From assembly GCF_002571225.1 (NCBI RefSeq), contig NZ_NVEC01000001.1, positions 46,018 through 110,017 of the forward strand: a DNA stretch of 64,000 nucleotides, given 5' to 3'. Below are positions 48,917 to 63,900 of this stretch, piece after piece; positions within the stretch are counted from its first letter, which is position 1, and each line of letters opens with the position of its first letter. A program made the position numbers and the translations under genes. Under the pieces are notes generated by a model, which searched no databases, had not been told where the DNA came from, and was given only the letters and a program-made list of their open reading frames with translations. Source of the DNA: Bacillus sp. AFS059628. GTDB taxonomy: Bacteria; Bacillota; Bacilli; Bacillales; Bacillaceae_G.

Positions 48917-51900
48917 ATGCCCATTACGAATCGATTTTCTACCACCACTAACGGCGCACTCGCAATTACTGGAAATACTTTAGGCTTAAGTAAAATTAGT
49001 AATCAAAACCGTGCTGGGACAATCGGGGCAATTGGTGCATTCGCAACTACGAATACCGCTTTACAAGTAACTTCTTTTCCTGCTGGGACAACGTTAAACT
49101 ATACACAAAATAGTTCTACCGCTCTTTTAAATATCCCTGCTGGTAGTACCATTCTTTACGCAGAACTCGTTTGGGGTGGAAACTATTTATCTCGTGATCA
49201 AAACATTACGAGCGTATTAGGAAACCCAGTTTCTTTTACAACACCTGTGTCAACATACTCAATTACTCCTTCAGCTGTTACAGCTTCTAATCAAACATTC
49301 GTTTCAAACTCTATTACATTTGGATTTTACACTCGTTCAGCAGACGTAACGACTCTTATTCAAGCAGGAGGGTCTGGCTCCTATACTACAGGATCTGTAC
49401 CTGGACTTGTTGATCCTTTAGATGCTTCTAATGGATCAATTAACTCGGCTGGATGGACACTTATCGTCGCATATCAAAATGGTTCCTTACCTGCAAGAAA
49501 TTTAACAATTTACGTAGCTGGTAACCGTGTTTCTGCAGAAACTGGTAGTGCCGATGTATCTGTTTCAGGATTTTTAACACCTTCAGGAGGACCTGTAAGC
49601 GGGAGATTGTTTTTAAGTTCTACCGAAGGAGACGCTGATTTAACCGGGGATCAAGCATTATTTGGACCAAATTTCAGTTCATTAAATGCTTTATCTGGGC
49701 CAAATAATGCTGTAAATAATTTCTTCGGTTCTCAAGTGAATAATGCGGCTGGAAATTTAGATACAACCGGGACATTTGGAACACGAAATCAAAGTGCTTC
49801 TACAGGTACAAATATATCTGCAGGGAGGCAAGGTTGGGACATTACTTCTATTGATATTTCTCCTTATTTAACAAATTCTCAAGTGTCCGCCGCAATCCGT
49901 TTAACAACTAACGGAGATGCATATATGTTAAATACAGTCGGATTACAAATTAATATAAACTCGCCTAACATACAAGCAACGAAAAGCGTGAATAAAAGCA
50001 TCGCAGCAATTGGAGATGTTCTCACTTATACCGTTACTATCCCTAATACCGGGCTCCTCCCCGCCAATAACGTTATTTTTATAGACAGTCTTCCTAACGG
50101 CACTTCCTTTATACCTGGCACTGTAACGGTAGATAACGTACCACAAACAAATGCAAACCCGGCTGCTGGTATATCTCTTGGAACAATTAATAACAGTGCT
50201 TCTCGTACAGTAACTTTCCAAGCAACTGTCGTTTCTCTCCCGAATCAAAATCCGATTTCTAACACCGCAAATATTACATTTCAATATACACCAATTGCCG
50301 GTGGAACGACTTTTAACGGTCTTGCAACAAGTAACTCTGCTGGAACACAAATTAATCTTGCAGATATTAATGGTACAAAATCAGTTAACAAACTCTTTAC
50401 CGATATTGGAGAAACGTTAACTTACAATATTGCCTTAGCTAATATAGGAAATATTGCGGCAACGAACGTTATGTATAAGGATCCGATTCCTAGCGGGACT
50501 ACTTTCATTCCAGGAAGTGTAACTGTTAACGGAGTTACGCAAGCTGGCGCAAATCCCGCTACTGGTATAGCAATTGGATCTATTGCTGCTAATTCTACGA
50601 CTACTGTTTCATTTCAAGTACTCGTTCCTTCTATCCCGCAAACAAATCCAATATTAAATAGTGGTACAACAACTTATCAATATATTCCTGTGCCAAATCA
50701 ACCCGCAGTAAGCGGGACTGATATAACTAATACCGTATCCACTCAAGTGAATAATGCTACTGTCACAATGACGAAAGCGGTAGATAAAAATTTTGCAGAT
50801 ATTGGTGATACACTAACGTACACTGTTTCCTTTACAGGTACAGGTAATACGAATGCGAATAACGTTATTTTTACGGATGTCATTCCTACTGGAACAACTT
50901 TTGTTCTCAACAGTTTAACAATAGATGGAACGACACAAGTTGGAGCAAATCCTACTACTGGTGTGAATATAGGATCTATTCCAACTGGCACAACAAAAAA
51001 TGTTTCATTTCAAGTAGTAGTAAATACCATTCCAGCGTCAAATACCGTATCTAATGGATCAAGCGCTTCTTATCAGTACACTGTCAATCCTAGCCAATCT
51101 CCCGTTACAAAAAACATTTCTTCTAATCTCGTTTCAACTCAAATTAACAATGCAAATTTAACAGTAACAAAATCAACAAATAAACAATTTGCTACAATTG
51201 GTGAAACAATCAGTTATACAATTCTTATTACAAACAGTGGAAATACAGCTGCAACTAACGTACAACTAACAGATCCACTTCCAAATGGAACGATATTGAC
51301 TCCTGGTACTGTAACACTAAACGGAGTTTTGCAAAATGTAGATTCTCTCGTTGCTTTACCTATCGGAACAATTCCTAGCGGAGCTACTTTTACTCTTTCT
51401 TTCCAAGTAACAGTCATCAATATTACCGCCCAAAATCCTATCATTAATAATGCATTCACTTCTTACCTATATACTGTAAATCCAAGTGTGCCACCAACTT
51501 CAAAAACAGCAAATTCTAATTCTGTTACATCAACAATTAGACTAGCAAACCTTCAGGCTACTAAGTCTGTAGATAAAACATTTGCAGAAGTTGGAGATGT
51601 TTTAACTTATACCTTCGCTCTTACAAACACTGGAAATGTTGCGGCGAACAATGTAGTACTATCCGATTCAATTGCGAATGGCACTTCCTTTGTACCAAAC
51701 AGTGTCATAGTTAACGGTGTTACTCAGCCGGGTGCTACACCAGCTAGCATTAATATTGGTAGTATCAATGCGAATACTACAATTACAGCTTCATTCCAAG
51801 TATTAATAACTAGCATCCCAAACCCAAATCCTATTTCGAATAATGCCTCCATTTCCTATAACTTTATCATTGATCCAAACGCTTCACCTGTAAATAAGAA

Positions 51901-54900
51901 CACTACTTCCACCACTACATTTACTCAAGTAAACGATGCAAATGTCATTTCAACCAAAGCAGTGGATCGAGCGTTCGCTACCGTAGGGGATATATTAACT
52001 TATACCGTTACTTTGGCGAATGCAGGGAGTGTTTCCGCTGATGGTCCTACTTTCGTTGATACGAATCCAGACGGTACTACCTTTATCCCAAACACTTTCC
52101 TTATTAATGGTGTCCTCCAAAGTAACGCCGATCCAAATGTCGGTGTTCCGTTACCTTCTATTCCTGCTAACGGCTCACTTACTGTCTCTTATCAAGTAAC
52201 TGTCACCTCTTTCCCAACACAAAATCCAACAATAAATTCATCTAGTACACAGTATAGTTTTATTTTGAATCCAGGAGATCCACCAACGATAGAAACCTCT
52301 TTAAGTAACACTGTAAGTACACAAATCAACTTAGCAAATGTCGTTATTGTCAAACAGGTAGATTTAACTATTGCTGATGTTGGGCAACCAATCACATATA
52401 CAATTGCGTTGGCTAACCCTGGGAATACTCCAGCGAATAATGTAGTTGTTACCGACATACTCCCTCCTGGTACGACTCTTGTACCAAATAGTATTTTTAT
52501 AGGCGGTGCTTTACAGCTAGGTGCAGATCCAAGTGCCGGCCTTCAAGTTGGTACGATTCCAGCTGGTGGCATTACAACAATTGTTTTCCAAATTAGTGCA
52601 AATAGTTTACCTTCACAAAATCCAGTTCAAAACAGCGCTGCACTTCAATATAGCTTTATCGCAGATCCAAATTTACCTGCTGTTGTGAGAAATGCTACTA
52701 GCAATATCGTATCGACACAAATTAATACTGCTAATATTGTTGCTACGAAACTAACGAGCACAAATTTCGCTGATATTGGTGATGTCATAACGTATGCAAC
52801 GATTTTAACAAATAGTGGCAATATCCCTGCCTCTAATGTAACGTTTACAGATATTATTCCAGCTGGGACCAACTTCATTCCTAATACTGTAACGATTAAC
52901 GGTGTCCCTATAGCTAATGCAAATCCCGCTAACGGCATTCTTATTGGTACGATAGGAGCGAATTCGTCACGTACTGTTTCATTCCAAGTTTTTGTACCAA
53001 CTATTCCTGCGGTAAATCCAATTACAAATCAATCGAGCACTACTTTCCAATACACATATGACCCATCTAAACCAGCCGTCATGCAGATGATTACTTCTAA
53101 CACTGTACAAACAGCTATTAATAACGCCTCGATTGTCGCTACAAAATCTGCAGATAAACAGTTTGGTAACATAAATGATATTATTACGTACACGACTACT
53201 TTAACGAATAATGGGAACACAATTGCATCAAATATAGTATTTACAGATGCTATTCCAAGCGGGACTTCTTTTATTCCAAATAGTGTAACAGTAAATGGTA
53301 CTACACTCTCTAATGTAAACCCTGCTAATGGTATAGCAATTGATCCGATAAATCCGAATACAAATACAATAATTTCGTTCCAAGTACAAGTAAATTCCAT
53401 CCCGAATCCGAATCCAATCCCTAATCAAAGTAATACCGCTTACCAATATGTCGTAAATCCTAACTTACCTCCAGTATCTTCCAATGCGTTAAGTAACGTA
53501 ATAACAACTCAAATTAACAATGCTACTATTGTCGCTACGAAGTCAGTGAATACACCGAATGCTACAATTGGGGATATCGTTACCTATACGATTGCAGTTA
53601 CAAACACAGGAAATATCCCTGCCAGTGCTACAGTTTTAACAGATGGACTTGGACCTGGTGCATCCTTCATCCCAAATTCCGTTACGATAAATAACGTTTC
53701 CCAACCCGGATTAGATCCTTCCTTAGGTATTCATTTAGACGATATTTCACAAGGAGGCACTACTTTTATTACATTCCAAGTGAAAATCCTCGCTATTCCA
53801 CCTAGTGGCACTTTAACGAATAATGCTCTTGTAAACTACGAATATGCAGTGAATCCAACTGAAACACCAGCTGTTGGTAGTACCGTTACAAACACAACAG
53901 TTACACCGATTATTGATGCTACTCTAGTAATAAATAAAAATGCTAGTACAACTTTCGCTACAATTGGTGATACGATTACATTCACTTCATCTGTTAGAAA
54001 CACAGGAAATACTACTGCTAATAACATTATTTTTACAGATACAATTCCAAATGGTACTGCCTTTGTCCCAAATAGCTTTAAAATAAACGGGGTAACCGTC
54101 CCGAATGCAAATCCACAAAACGGTATCAATATTGGTAACTTGAATACAAATGCATCGATTACACTCAGTTTTCAAGTAAACATTACAACGCTCCCAAACC
54201 CTAATCCAATTCCAAACCAATCATCACTTCAATATAGTTTTATTGTAGATATAAATGAACCGCCTGTTTCACGAACAGTTCAATCCAATACAACTTTTAC
54301 GCAAGTAAATTCGGCTTCCGTTATCGCAACGAAAACTGCAAGCAGTGCCTTTGCCGCTGTTGGAGATACAATTACGTATACAACTACGCTCACTAATAAC
54401 GGAAATACTACTGCTAACACACCCGTTTTTACCGATATATTACCAATTGAACTTTCATTCGTGCCTGATAGTGTACAAATTAATACTATCCCGCAACTTG
54501 GATTTAGACCAGATAACGGGATTTCTTTAGACGCAATTCCGGTTGGAGGAACGACAACAATTAGTTTTCAAGCGATTGTTGGCTCAATACCAACTACAAA
54601 TCCAACTTTGAATCAATCTAGCACGACATATTCTATCATTGTGGATCCTACCAAGCCACCAGTGACAGAAACAGCTACAAGTAATCCAACTTTAGTGCAA
54701 ATTAACGAAGCAATCATCCAATCAACGAAAAGCGTGGATCGACTATATTCTGACATCACACCTGGAAATTCATTTTTAACATATACAGTTTTATTAGAAA
54801 ATATCGGGAACACAACTGCTACGAATATCATTTTTACTGATCCAATTCCAAATAATACAGTATTTATAGAAGATAGCGTTCGAGTAGGTGGGGTTTTATT

Positions 54901-57900
54901 ACCTGGGGTAAATCCAGCAAACGGGATACAAATTGGGGATATTATTGCAGGAGATTTTATAAACGTTACCTTCCGCGTGCAAGTAGTTAGTATCCCAAAT
55001 CCTATTTTTACAATCGGACCTGGAGGACCAAACTCCCCAGTTGTAAACGGCGCTTCTGTTAATTATCAATTTATGACAGCACCTAATTTACCACTTGTTT
55101 CACGAAGCACGACATCTAATTCTGTTTCGACACAAATAAATGTCGGGGAAATCACACTCGTTAAATCTGTAAATAAACCTTTCGCAACAATTGGGGATAC
55201 ACTTTCTTATACAGTTTCATTAAGTAACCCTGGAAATGTCACTTCACAAAATATAATTTTCACGGATATTTTACCTGAAGGAACAACATTTATATCTGGC
55301 ACTCTTGTAAATGATTCTGGTTCGCTGCAAATCGGAAACCCAGCTACCGGAATTCAGATTGGAAATATAAATCCCGGTAGTACAGCTACGATTACGATAA
55401 ACGCACTTGTAACAAACATTCCAAGTATAAATCCAATCTCTAATTCTAGTTCTGTACAATTTCAGCATATTGTCGATCCGAGTCAACCACTTATCACTCA
55501 AACAGCTTCATCTAATACCGTTACTACGACAATAAACAGCGCAATATTAGCTACCACAAAAAGTGCCGATAAATCTATTATTTCTGTCGGAGATACGATT
55601 ACGTATACAACTGCGATTACAAATACAGGAAACACACCCGCAACGAATATTACTTTCACAAGCGCTATTCCATCTAACACTACCTTTATACCAAATTCAG
55701 TCACAATCAATGGTGTTCAGCAACTTGGTGCACGACCAGCACTCGGAGTAACTATACCAAATATCGCTCCTGGTGAAACAGTAACTGTTACTTTCCAAGT
55801 AAATGTTATTTCTGTGCCCCCTTCAAGTTCGATTATGGATAATGACACAATTTTATATTCTTATACTGTTGATCCAAACGGAACTCCTGTTACTACTTCT
55901 ACTTCAACGAATATTGTTACAAACCCCGTACTAGATGCTATAATAACGATGGTAAAATCAGTCGATCAAACACTTGTAACGCTAGGTGATACCATTACCT
56001 ATACAACCATTTTAACGAATAACGGCAATACAAATGCAACGAATATTACTTTCACTGATCTTATACCAGATGGTACAACGTTCGTTCCGAATAGTGTCAC
56101 AATCAATGGCAGTACACAAATCGGACTCAATCCTAATACAGGGATAACAATCGGATCAATTGCCCCTAACAGCTCAATATCTATAGCATTTCAAGTTACC
56201 GCTACTTCTACACCAATCCAAAATCCTATTGCCAATTCCGCTAGTGCGTCTTACACATTTATTGCTGATCCAAATGCACCCATTGTTTCACGAACCGCTT
56301 CTTCAAATACAGTGTTTACTACCATTAATACAGCTACCATTCTTTCATCAAAGCAGGTTGATAAATTATTTAGCCATATCGGAGACACACTCACCTATAC
56401 TGTCACTTTAACAAACAATGGAAACTCATCCGCACAAAATGTTATTTTCTCAGATACAATGCCGAGCGGAACTACATTTCTTACAAACACATTTTCTATT
56501 AATGGAATTCCCCAAATTGGTGCGGATCCATCCAATGGTGTAAATATCGGGACTATAACGGCTGGGAATACGGTAACTGTTGCGTTCCAAGTTACTGTAA
56601 CATCATTACCAACCGAAAACCCAATTGTAAATTTCTCATCGACATCATATCAATTAGTCTCACCGCCTGATCCAGAAACTTCAATTAGTAATCCTGTTTC
56701 AACACAAATTAAAGAAGCTATATTATCTATGACGAAAAACGAAAATACATCCTTTGCAGATATCGGGCAAACTGCTTTTTATACTACTTCTATTTCGAAT
56801 ATAGGAAATACGGATGCGACTAATATTGTATTCACGGATGTATTACCGAGTGGACTCACATTTGTTCCTAACACATTAACTGTTGATGGTGTTTTACAAC
56901 CTGACGCGAATCCAAATACAGGTGTATCGCTTGCAACACTTCCACCCAATGAAATATATAGTATCGTATTTCAAGTCACGGTGAACAGCATCCCACCTAT
57001 TAATCCGGCACCAAATACAGCATCAACGACATATGAGTTTACTGTTGATCCTGTTAACCCTCCCGTTTCAAATACAGCTAATTCTAACACGACGCTTCTT
57101 CAAATAAACAATGCAACTATTAATAGTACAAAAACAGCTAATCTTACTTTTGCGGATATCGGTAATACAATAACATTTACACTTAACCTTGCTAATACAG
57201 GGAATGTGGCTGCAACTGATGTTACCGTTATCGATGTACTCGATAGCAATTTAAATTTCGTTCCAAACAGTTTCACAGTTAATGGGCAAACTATTCCAAA
57301 CGCTGATTTATCTACTGGTGTAAATATCGGTTCAATTAATGGTGGAAGCACATCAATTGTCACATTCCAAGCCATTGTTTCAACCCTACCAAGCAACAAT
57401 CCTATTTCTAATTCAGCTCTTACCACTTACCGTTATGTCGTTGATCCTAGCCAAACACCTATTACAACTTCCAACCAATCTAATACAACGACAACACAGA
57501 TTAATAGCGCTATTCTTACTGCCAAAAAAAATTCAAATGTAGCAACAGTAGATATTGGGCAAGATATTGTCTATTCTATTACGATTACAAATAGCGGAAA
57601 TGCTAGTGCGACGAATGTTACTTTTACCGATTTGATTCCAGACGGAACTTCCTTTGAACCGAATAGTTTTACACTTAACGGAACTACCATCTCAAATGCA
57701 GACCTAATTACAGGCGTTCCAATTGGAGATATCGCGCCAAACCAATCTGTCATCGTAGCATTTCATATTAATGCCGATGAAATTCCGCCTATAAATCCAA
57801 TTACTAATCAAGCTAGCGTTAGTTTCCAACATATCGTCAATCCAGCTAATCCTCCAGTTCCAAAAAACATTACTTCAAATAGTGTTACAACAACAATTGA

Positions 57901-60900
57901 AAGTGCTATTTTAGCTACCACTAAAATTGGAGATAAAGCTTTTGCAACGATTGGTGATACGATTACGTATACAACTACGATTACGAATACAGGAAATATC
58001 CCTGCTAATAACGTTATTTTCTCAGACCCGATACCATCGTGGACACAATTTGTTGCAGGATCAGTTATTGTTGATGGCACTCCATTACCATCCGCTTCTA
58101 TCATTGACGGTATTGGCATAAATACGATCATTCCAAATCAAACTGTAACAATTGTATTCCAAGTTCAAATTGTAAGTAACCCAACAACATTCACTCCTGA
58201 ACTCCAAAACTTAGGATTTGTAAACTTCCAATATAACGTAGGAAATGCATTACAGGCTCAGCCTGGAAATGTGGAAACGAACGTTTTCGTTACTTCTATT
58301 AATTCAGCAATCCTTTCAGCTGTAAAAACTGTTAATACTGCCTTTGCGAATATTGACGATACAATCACTTATACAGTTTTAATTCAAAATAGCGGCAATA
58401 CAAACGCTACGAATGTAAATTTCTCAGACCTGGTTCCAGCAGGAACAACTTTTGTGGAAAATAGTTTTACTGTAAATGGAAGTACCCTTCCAGGTGCAAA
58501 TCCAAATAACGGAGTGAATATCGGAACCGTGAACACCGGTAGTTCCTTAACCGTTACGTTCCAAGTCATAGTTACATCTACTCCACCTTCGAACCCAATT
58601 ACAAACGTTGCATCTATTCAATACGAATTTATAGTTAGTCCGGCTTCTCCTCCTGTTACAGGCACAATAAACTCTAATAGTGCTTCCACACAAATTAATA
58701 ACGCGACTGTTATAACTATTTTAGAAGCAAATCGTACAATCGTATCTACCTTAGATATCATTACGTATACAGCAACATTAACGAATACTGGAAACTTCCC
58801 TGCAAATTCTGTATTACTCATTAACGGAGTTCCTGAAGGGGCATTATTTGTTCCCAATAGTGTCACGCTTAACGGGATTTCACTTCCAGATGCAAGTCCA
58901 ACTCTCGGCATTCCAGTTGGTATTATCGCACCAGGTGATTCTGCTACTATTACGTTCCAATTTCTTGCAAGTTCTATTCCACCGCAAGGAGCAATTATCA
59001 ATCAAGCTATTACAAGTTACACGTATATCGTCAATCCAAGTCAACCACCAGTTACAGCAACATCCTCATCTAATACGGTTACTACAGCTGTCGTTGATGC
59101 ATCGTTATCCGCGATTAAAAGTACAGATTCTCTCGTACAATCTACTGACGGTATAATCACTTACACAGTAGTCGTTCAAAATAACGGAAATACTACTGCA
59201 AATACAGTTACTTTAACAGATTTAGTCCCAGAAGGAACTGCATTTATTCCAAATAGCGTAACCATTAATGGTGTTTCAGCTCCAGGTGCTGACCCAAACG
59301 TAGGGATCTCCTTGAACGCTATTACACCTTCAGAAATCGTCATCGTCACATTCCAAGTTATCGTTCAATCCATTCCAAGCGTGAACCCAATTTCTAATAT
59401 AGCTCGTATTGACTATACTTTTATCGCCGATCCAACTGCTCCTATCATCTCTCGAACCATTACGTCTAATCCAGCTTTCACACAAATTTCGGATGCGAAT
59501 GTTCTTTCTTTAAAAGCAGTTAATGCACAACAAGCAACAACAGGTGATATTTTAACCTATACGATAACGCTAGAAAATACCGGAAATATTCCAGCTACGA
59601 ATCTCATATTTTCCGATACGATTCCAGAAGGAACTACATTCGTAGAAAATAGTTTTACACTTAACGGAACAGCTATACTTGGTGCAAATCCGAATGCAGG
59701 TGTTACTTTGCCTAACCTATCAGCAAACGCTACTCACCTTATTTCATTCCAAATTCTTATTAACGATCCTTTCTCACAACAATCGATTACAAATCAATCT
59801 AATACAATATATACAATTCAACCAGACCCAGGACAACCGCCCATTACTGAAACATCTACAAGTAATATTGTCATTACAAATTTCGTGCTAGCACAATTAA
59901 CAGTTACAAAAACGTCCAATCCAATAACTGTAGATATTGGTGGAACTATACTTTATATTTCTGAAGTAAAAAATATCGGCAATGTTGACGCAATAAATAT
60001 TACTTTTACAGATGCTATTCCAGCTGGGACTACATTCGTTCCAGACAGTGTCACAATTAACGGTGTAATTCAGCCTGGTGTAAGTCCAGAAAACGGAATA
60101 CCAATTGGAACGATTCCACCAAACAGTTCCAAAACAATACTATTTCAAGTACAAACAAATAATCCACCAACTGAAACCGAAATTGTAAATCAATCATCTG
60201 TAAATTACCAATATGTAAGTATTCCTACAGCTCCACCAGTGAATCGCACTGCAAATTCTAATATCGTAACAACATCACTTCAAAATGCAAATATTATTTC
60301 TGTTAAACAGGCGGATGTTACTTTCGTTGCCATCGGGCAAAATATCACTTACACAAATACACTACAAAATATAGGAACTGTTCCAGCTAACAATACGATG
60401 TTCATTGACAACATACCAGAAGGTACTATATTCATTGAAGATAGCTTGTCAATAAATAATGTAATTCAGCCTGGTGCGAACCCTGAAAATGGAGTAACTC
60501 TTGGCACGATACAACCAGATGAAACAGTCACTATTTCATTCCAAGTACAACTTATAAGTATACCAGAGGGCAACACAGTCATTAACATTTCAGACACTTC
60601 GTATGAATACCAAATCGACCCTAGTTCTCCTATTATTCAGCGCAGATCGTTATCAAATGCAGTAAATACTGAAGTGCGGACGGCAAATGTTAGTGCAATT
60701 AAATCCGCTAACAGATCTATTACACGTATCGGTCAAATCATCACATATACAATCGCAGTTACAAACGCTGGTACAGTACCTATTACAAATACTCTCCTCA
60801 TTGACGCAATTGCTGCTGGCACCACATTCGTTCCAAATAGCATTCTTGTAGATGGCATACCAAGGCCTAACGAAAATCCAATTACCGGAATCACCCTTGA

Positions 60901-63900
60901 TATTATCCTTCCAAACAATACAATTATCGTTACATTCCAAGTAAATGTAGTCTCTACACCTTCTCAAAATAACATTAATAATATCGCCGTCATCCACTAT
61001 GAGTATCAGCCAGACCCAAGCTTACCACCAATTTCAGAAACGACATCTTCCAATACTACAAATATACAATTTATTGATGCCATTCTTATCGCTACAAAAT
61101 CCGCTAATACAGTATTAGCAAATATTGATGAAACCATTGAATATACAGTACTCATTCAAAATAACGGATCCACCACAACTAACTCCATCTTTTTTACAGA
61201 TATCATAGAAGATGGAACCGTATTTATTCCGGGAAGTGTAACAGTTAACAACACTGTACTTCCTGCAGCAGATCCAAATATCGGTTTTTCCATTCCTAAT
61301 ATTACTTCAGGTCAATCAACAACAATAACATTCCAAGTTTCCGTTACGAATTTACCTGCTGTAAACCCAACACCTAATACTGCAAACATCGTTTACGACT
61401 TTATTTTCAACCCTGACTTTGCACCTATTCAAAAATCTACTACTTCTAATACTACTTTTGTTCAAATTAATGACGCTGATATTGTTTCACTTAAAACTGT
61501 TGATTTGACCTCTGCAGCAATTGGAGACAATTTAACTTATACAACAACTTTAACGAATACAGGGAATACAGATGCTACTGCTGTTTTATTTACAGACAAT
61601 ATTCCTGATGGAACAGCCTTTATAGATGGTAGCGTTTTAGTAAATAATATCCCTCAGCTTAACGCAAATCCAAGTACTGGCATACTTGTAGGAACGATTG
61701 CTCCTAACACTTCTATCCCAGTCACGTTTTCCGTTACTGTGGTATCTCTTCCAGCTAACAGTCGTATCCAAAACCAAGCTACTTCTCGTTATACAATTAA
61801 TGGCGAGCAACAAATATCAACTAGTAATATTACCTTCACTGAAGTTATTTCTGCTAATGTAATTGCAGCAAAAACAACGCCTATCCAATATGCTGACCTA
61901 CAAACGATTATTCCTTACACAATTTCCATTACAAACAACGGGAATATACAAGTAGAAAATATTATTGTTACAGATATCATTCCAGCGAATACGAGCTTTA
62001 TAGAAAATAGTGTTATTGTAAATGGAAACACCCGTCCAAATGACAATCCACTTAACGGAATACAAATTGATAACATTCCGCCTAATACAACAGCAACTAT
62101 TCTATTCCAAGTACGAGTTACTTCCATTCCGCAAACAAATCCAATCTCTAATACGAGTACAATTGAATACCAATACACTGTACCGAATCGACCACCTATT
62201 ACCGAAACTATTATTTCATCAGCTGCCGTAACAACAATTAATCACGCAAATTTGAATAGTAATAAAGCTGTTGACCTTGCATTTGCAACGGTTGGTGACA
62301 CGTTAACGTATACGATTACACTCAATCAAACTGGTAATATTGCAGCAAATGATGTAGTTATTCAAGATATGATTCCTCAAGGTACTACGTTTATAGAAAA
62401 TAGTGTCATTGTAAACGGCGAAACTCTTCCGGGAGTTAATCCAGTAAGTGGCATACCAATTGGTCCTATAACTGTTGGTGGAAATGCTATTGCTTCATTC
62501 CAAGTAACTGTAACCTCTATTCCAACACTAAATGAACTTACCAACCAAGCAACCACTACCTTTAACTATATAGTCAATCCAAATAACGTACCTGTTACGA
62601 ATACAACTATAACAAATACTGTTACAACTACTGTCCAAAATGATAATGTTTTTGCTATTAAGTCTGCTGATGTAACGCTTGCCTTACCTGGTCAAACTTT
62701 AACATATACAATTACAATTACGAATAGCGGTAATGTCACGATTGAAGATCTTCTTGCTATAGACACCGCACCAGCAGATACAACCTTCGTTACGGACAGC
62801 GTTACAGTTAACGGAATCAATCAACCTAATGCAAATCCTGAAAATGGTATTACATTAGGAAACCTTGCTCCTAATGAATCTACTATCATTACTTTCCAAG
62901 TAACAATATCTCCTTCAACTCTTCAACCAGCAATTAATAACGATGCTTCTGTTTCCTATACTGTTACCATTGATCCAAATGAACCACCTATTACAATTAC
63001 AAAGCAAACAAATGTCGTTACAACAACTGTAGTTGACCCGATGGTTAGCATTGAAAAAACAGCCGATAAATCTATTGTGGCGTCAGGCGACACCATAACT
63101 TTCACATTAGAAGTGATAAATCATTCACCAATTCCTACAATTAGTACCTCTGTCCTAGATATAATTCCAGCTAGTACAACATTTATAGAAAATAGCGTAA
63201 CCATTAACGGAACCCCGGTTCCAAATGTCCGTCCAGATACTGGTATTAATATCGGCACTTTATCTGCTGGCTCAGTAGCAACGATAACCTTTAAAGTTCT
63301 CGTCACGTCTATCCCTTCAAACAGTACCATTATCAATTCCGCTTCCGTCACAGCTGCCTTCCAATTGACACCACAGGACCCAATTATTACTTTTATAGTT
63401 AATTCAAATATCGTTCGTATACCAGTACAATTTATAACTGCGACAGTAGTAAAAAACGCTTCCGTCAGCTCAGCTTATTTAAACCAATATTTTGATTATA
63501 CGGTGCGTATTACGAATACTTCTGATATTTCACTTTCAAATATTTCGTTACAAGATACCATTCCAGCAGGTTTACAATTTATGAACGGTACGGTTTTTAT
63601 TAATGACGAACGTTCTCCACTAGCGAATCCGAATATCGGTTTCCTAGTTGCTACTAATTTGGAACCGAACGAAACAATTATCGTGTTATTCACAGTACAA
63701 GTAATAAGTCCACCTGTTAATAATGAATTTAAAAATACAACTAATATTTCGTTACAACTTCAAGTCTCGCCTACCGACCCACCAATTACAGTAACCGTTA
63801 CGAGTAACGAAAATATGGTCACCTTCGTTCCAGAAAATCCAGATGAAACACTTCCAAATTTTAATTGCTTCTTTGACGGGAAACGCTTCATACGTATTAC

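Noticed and set aside
49970-63832. Long regular repeat array considered as CRISPR or satellite DNA
   Set aside because: The period is 396 bp, fully coding, and the copies are diverged in DNA but conserved in protein. There are no short identical repeats with spacers.
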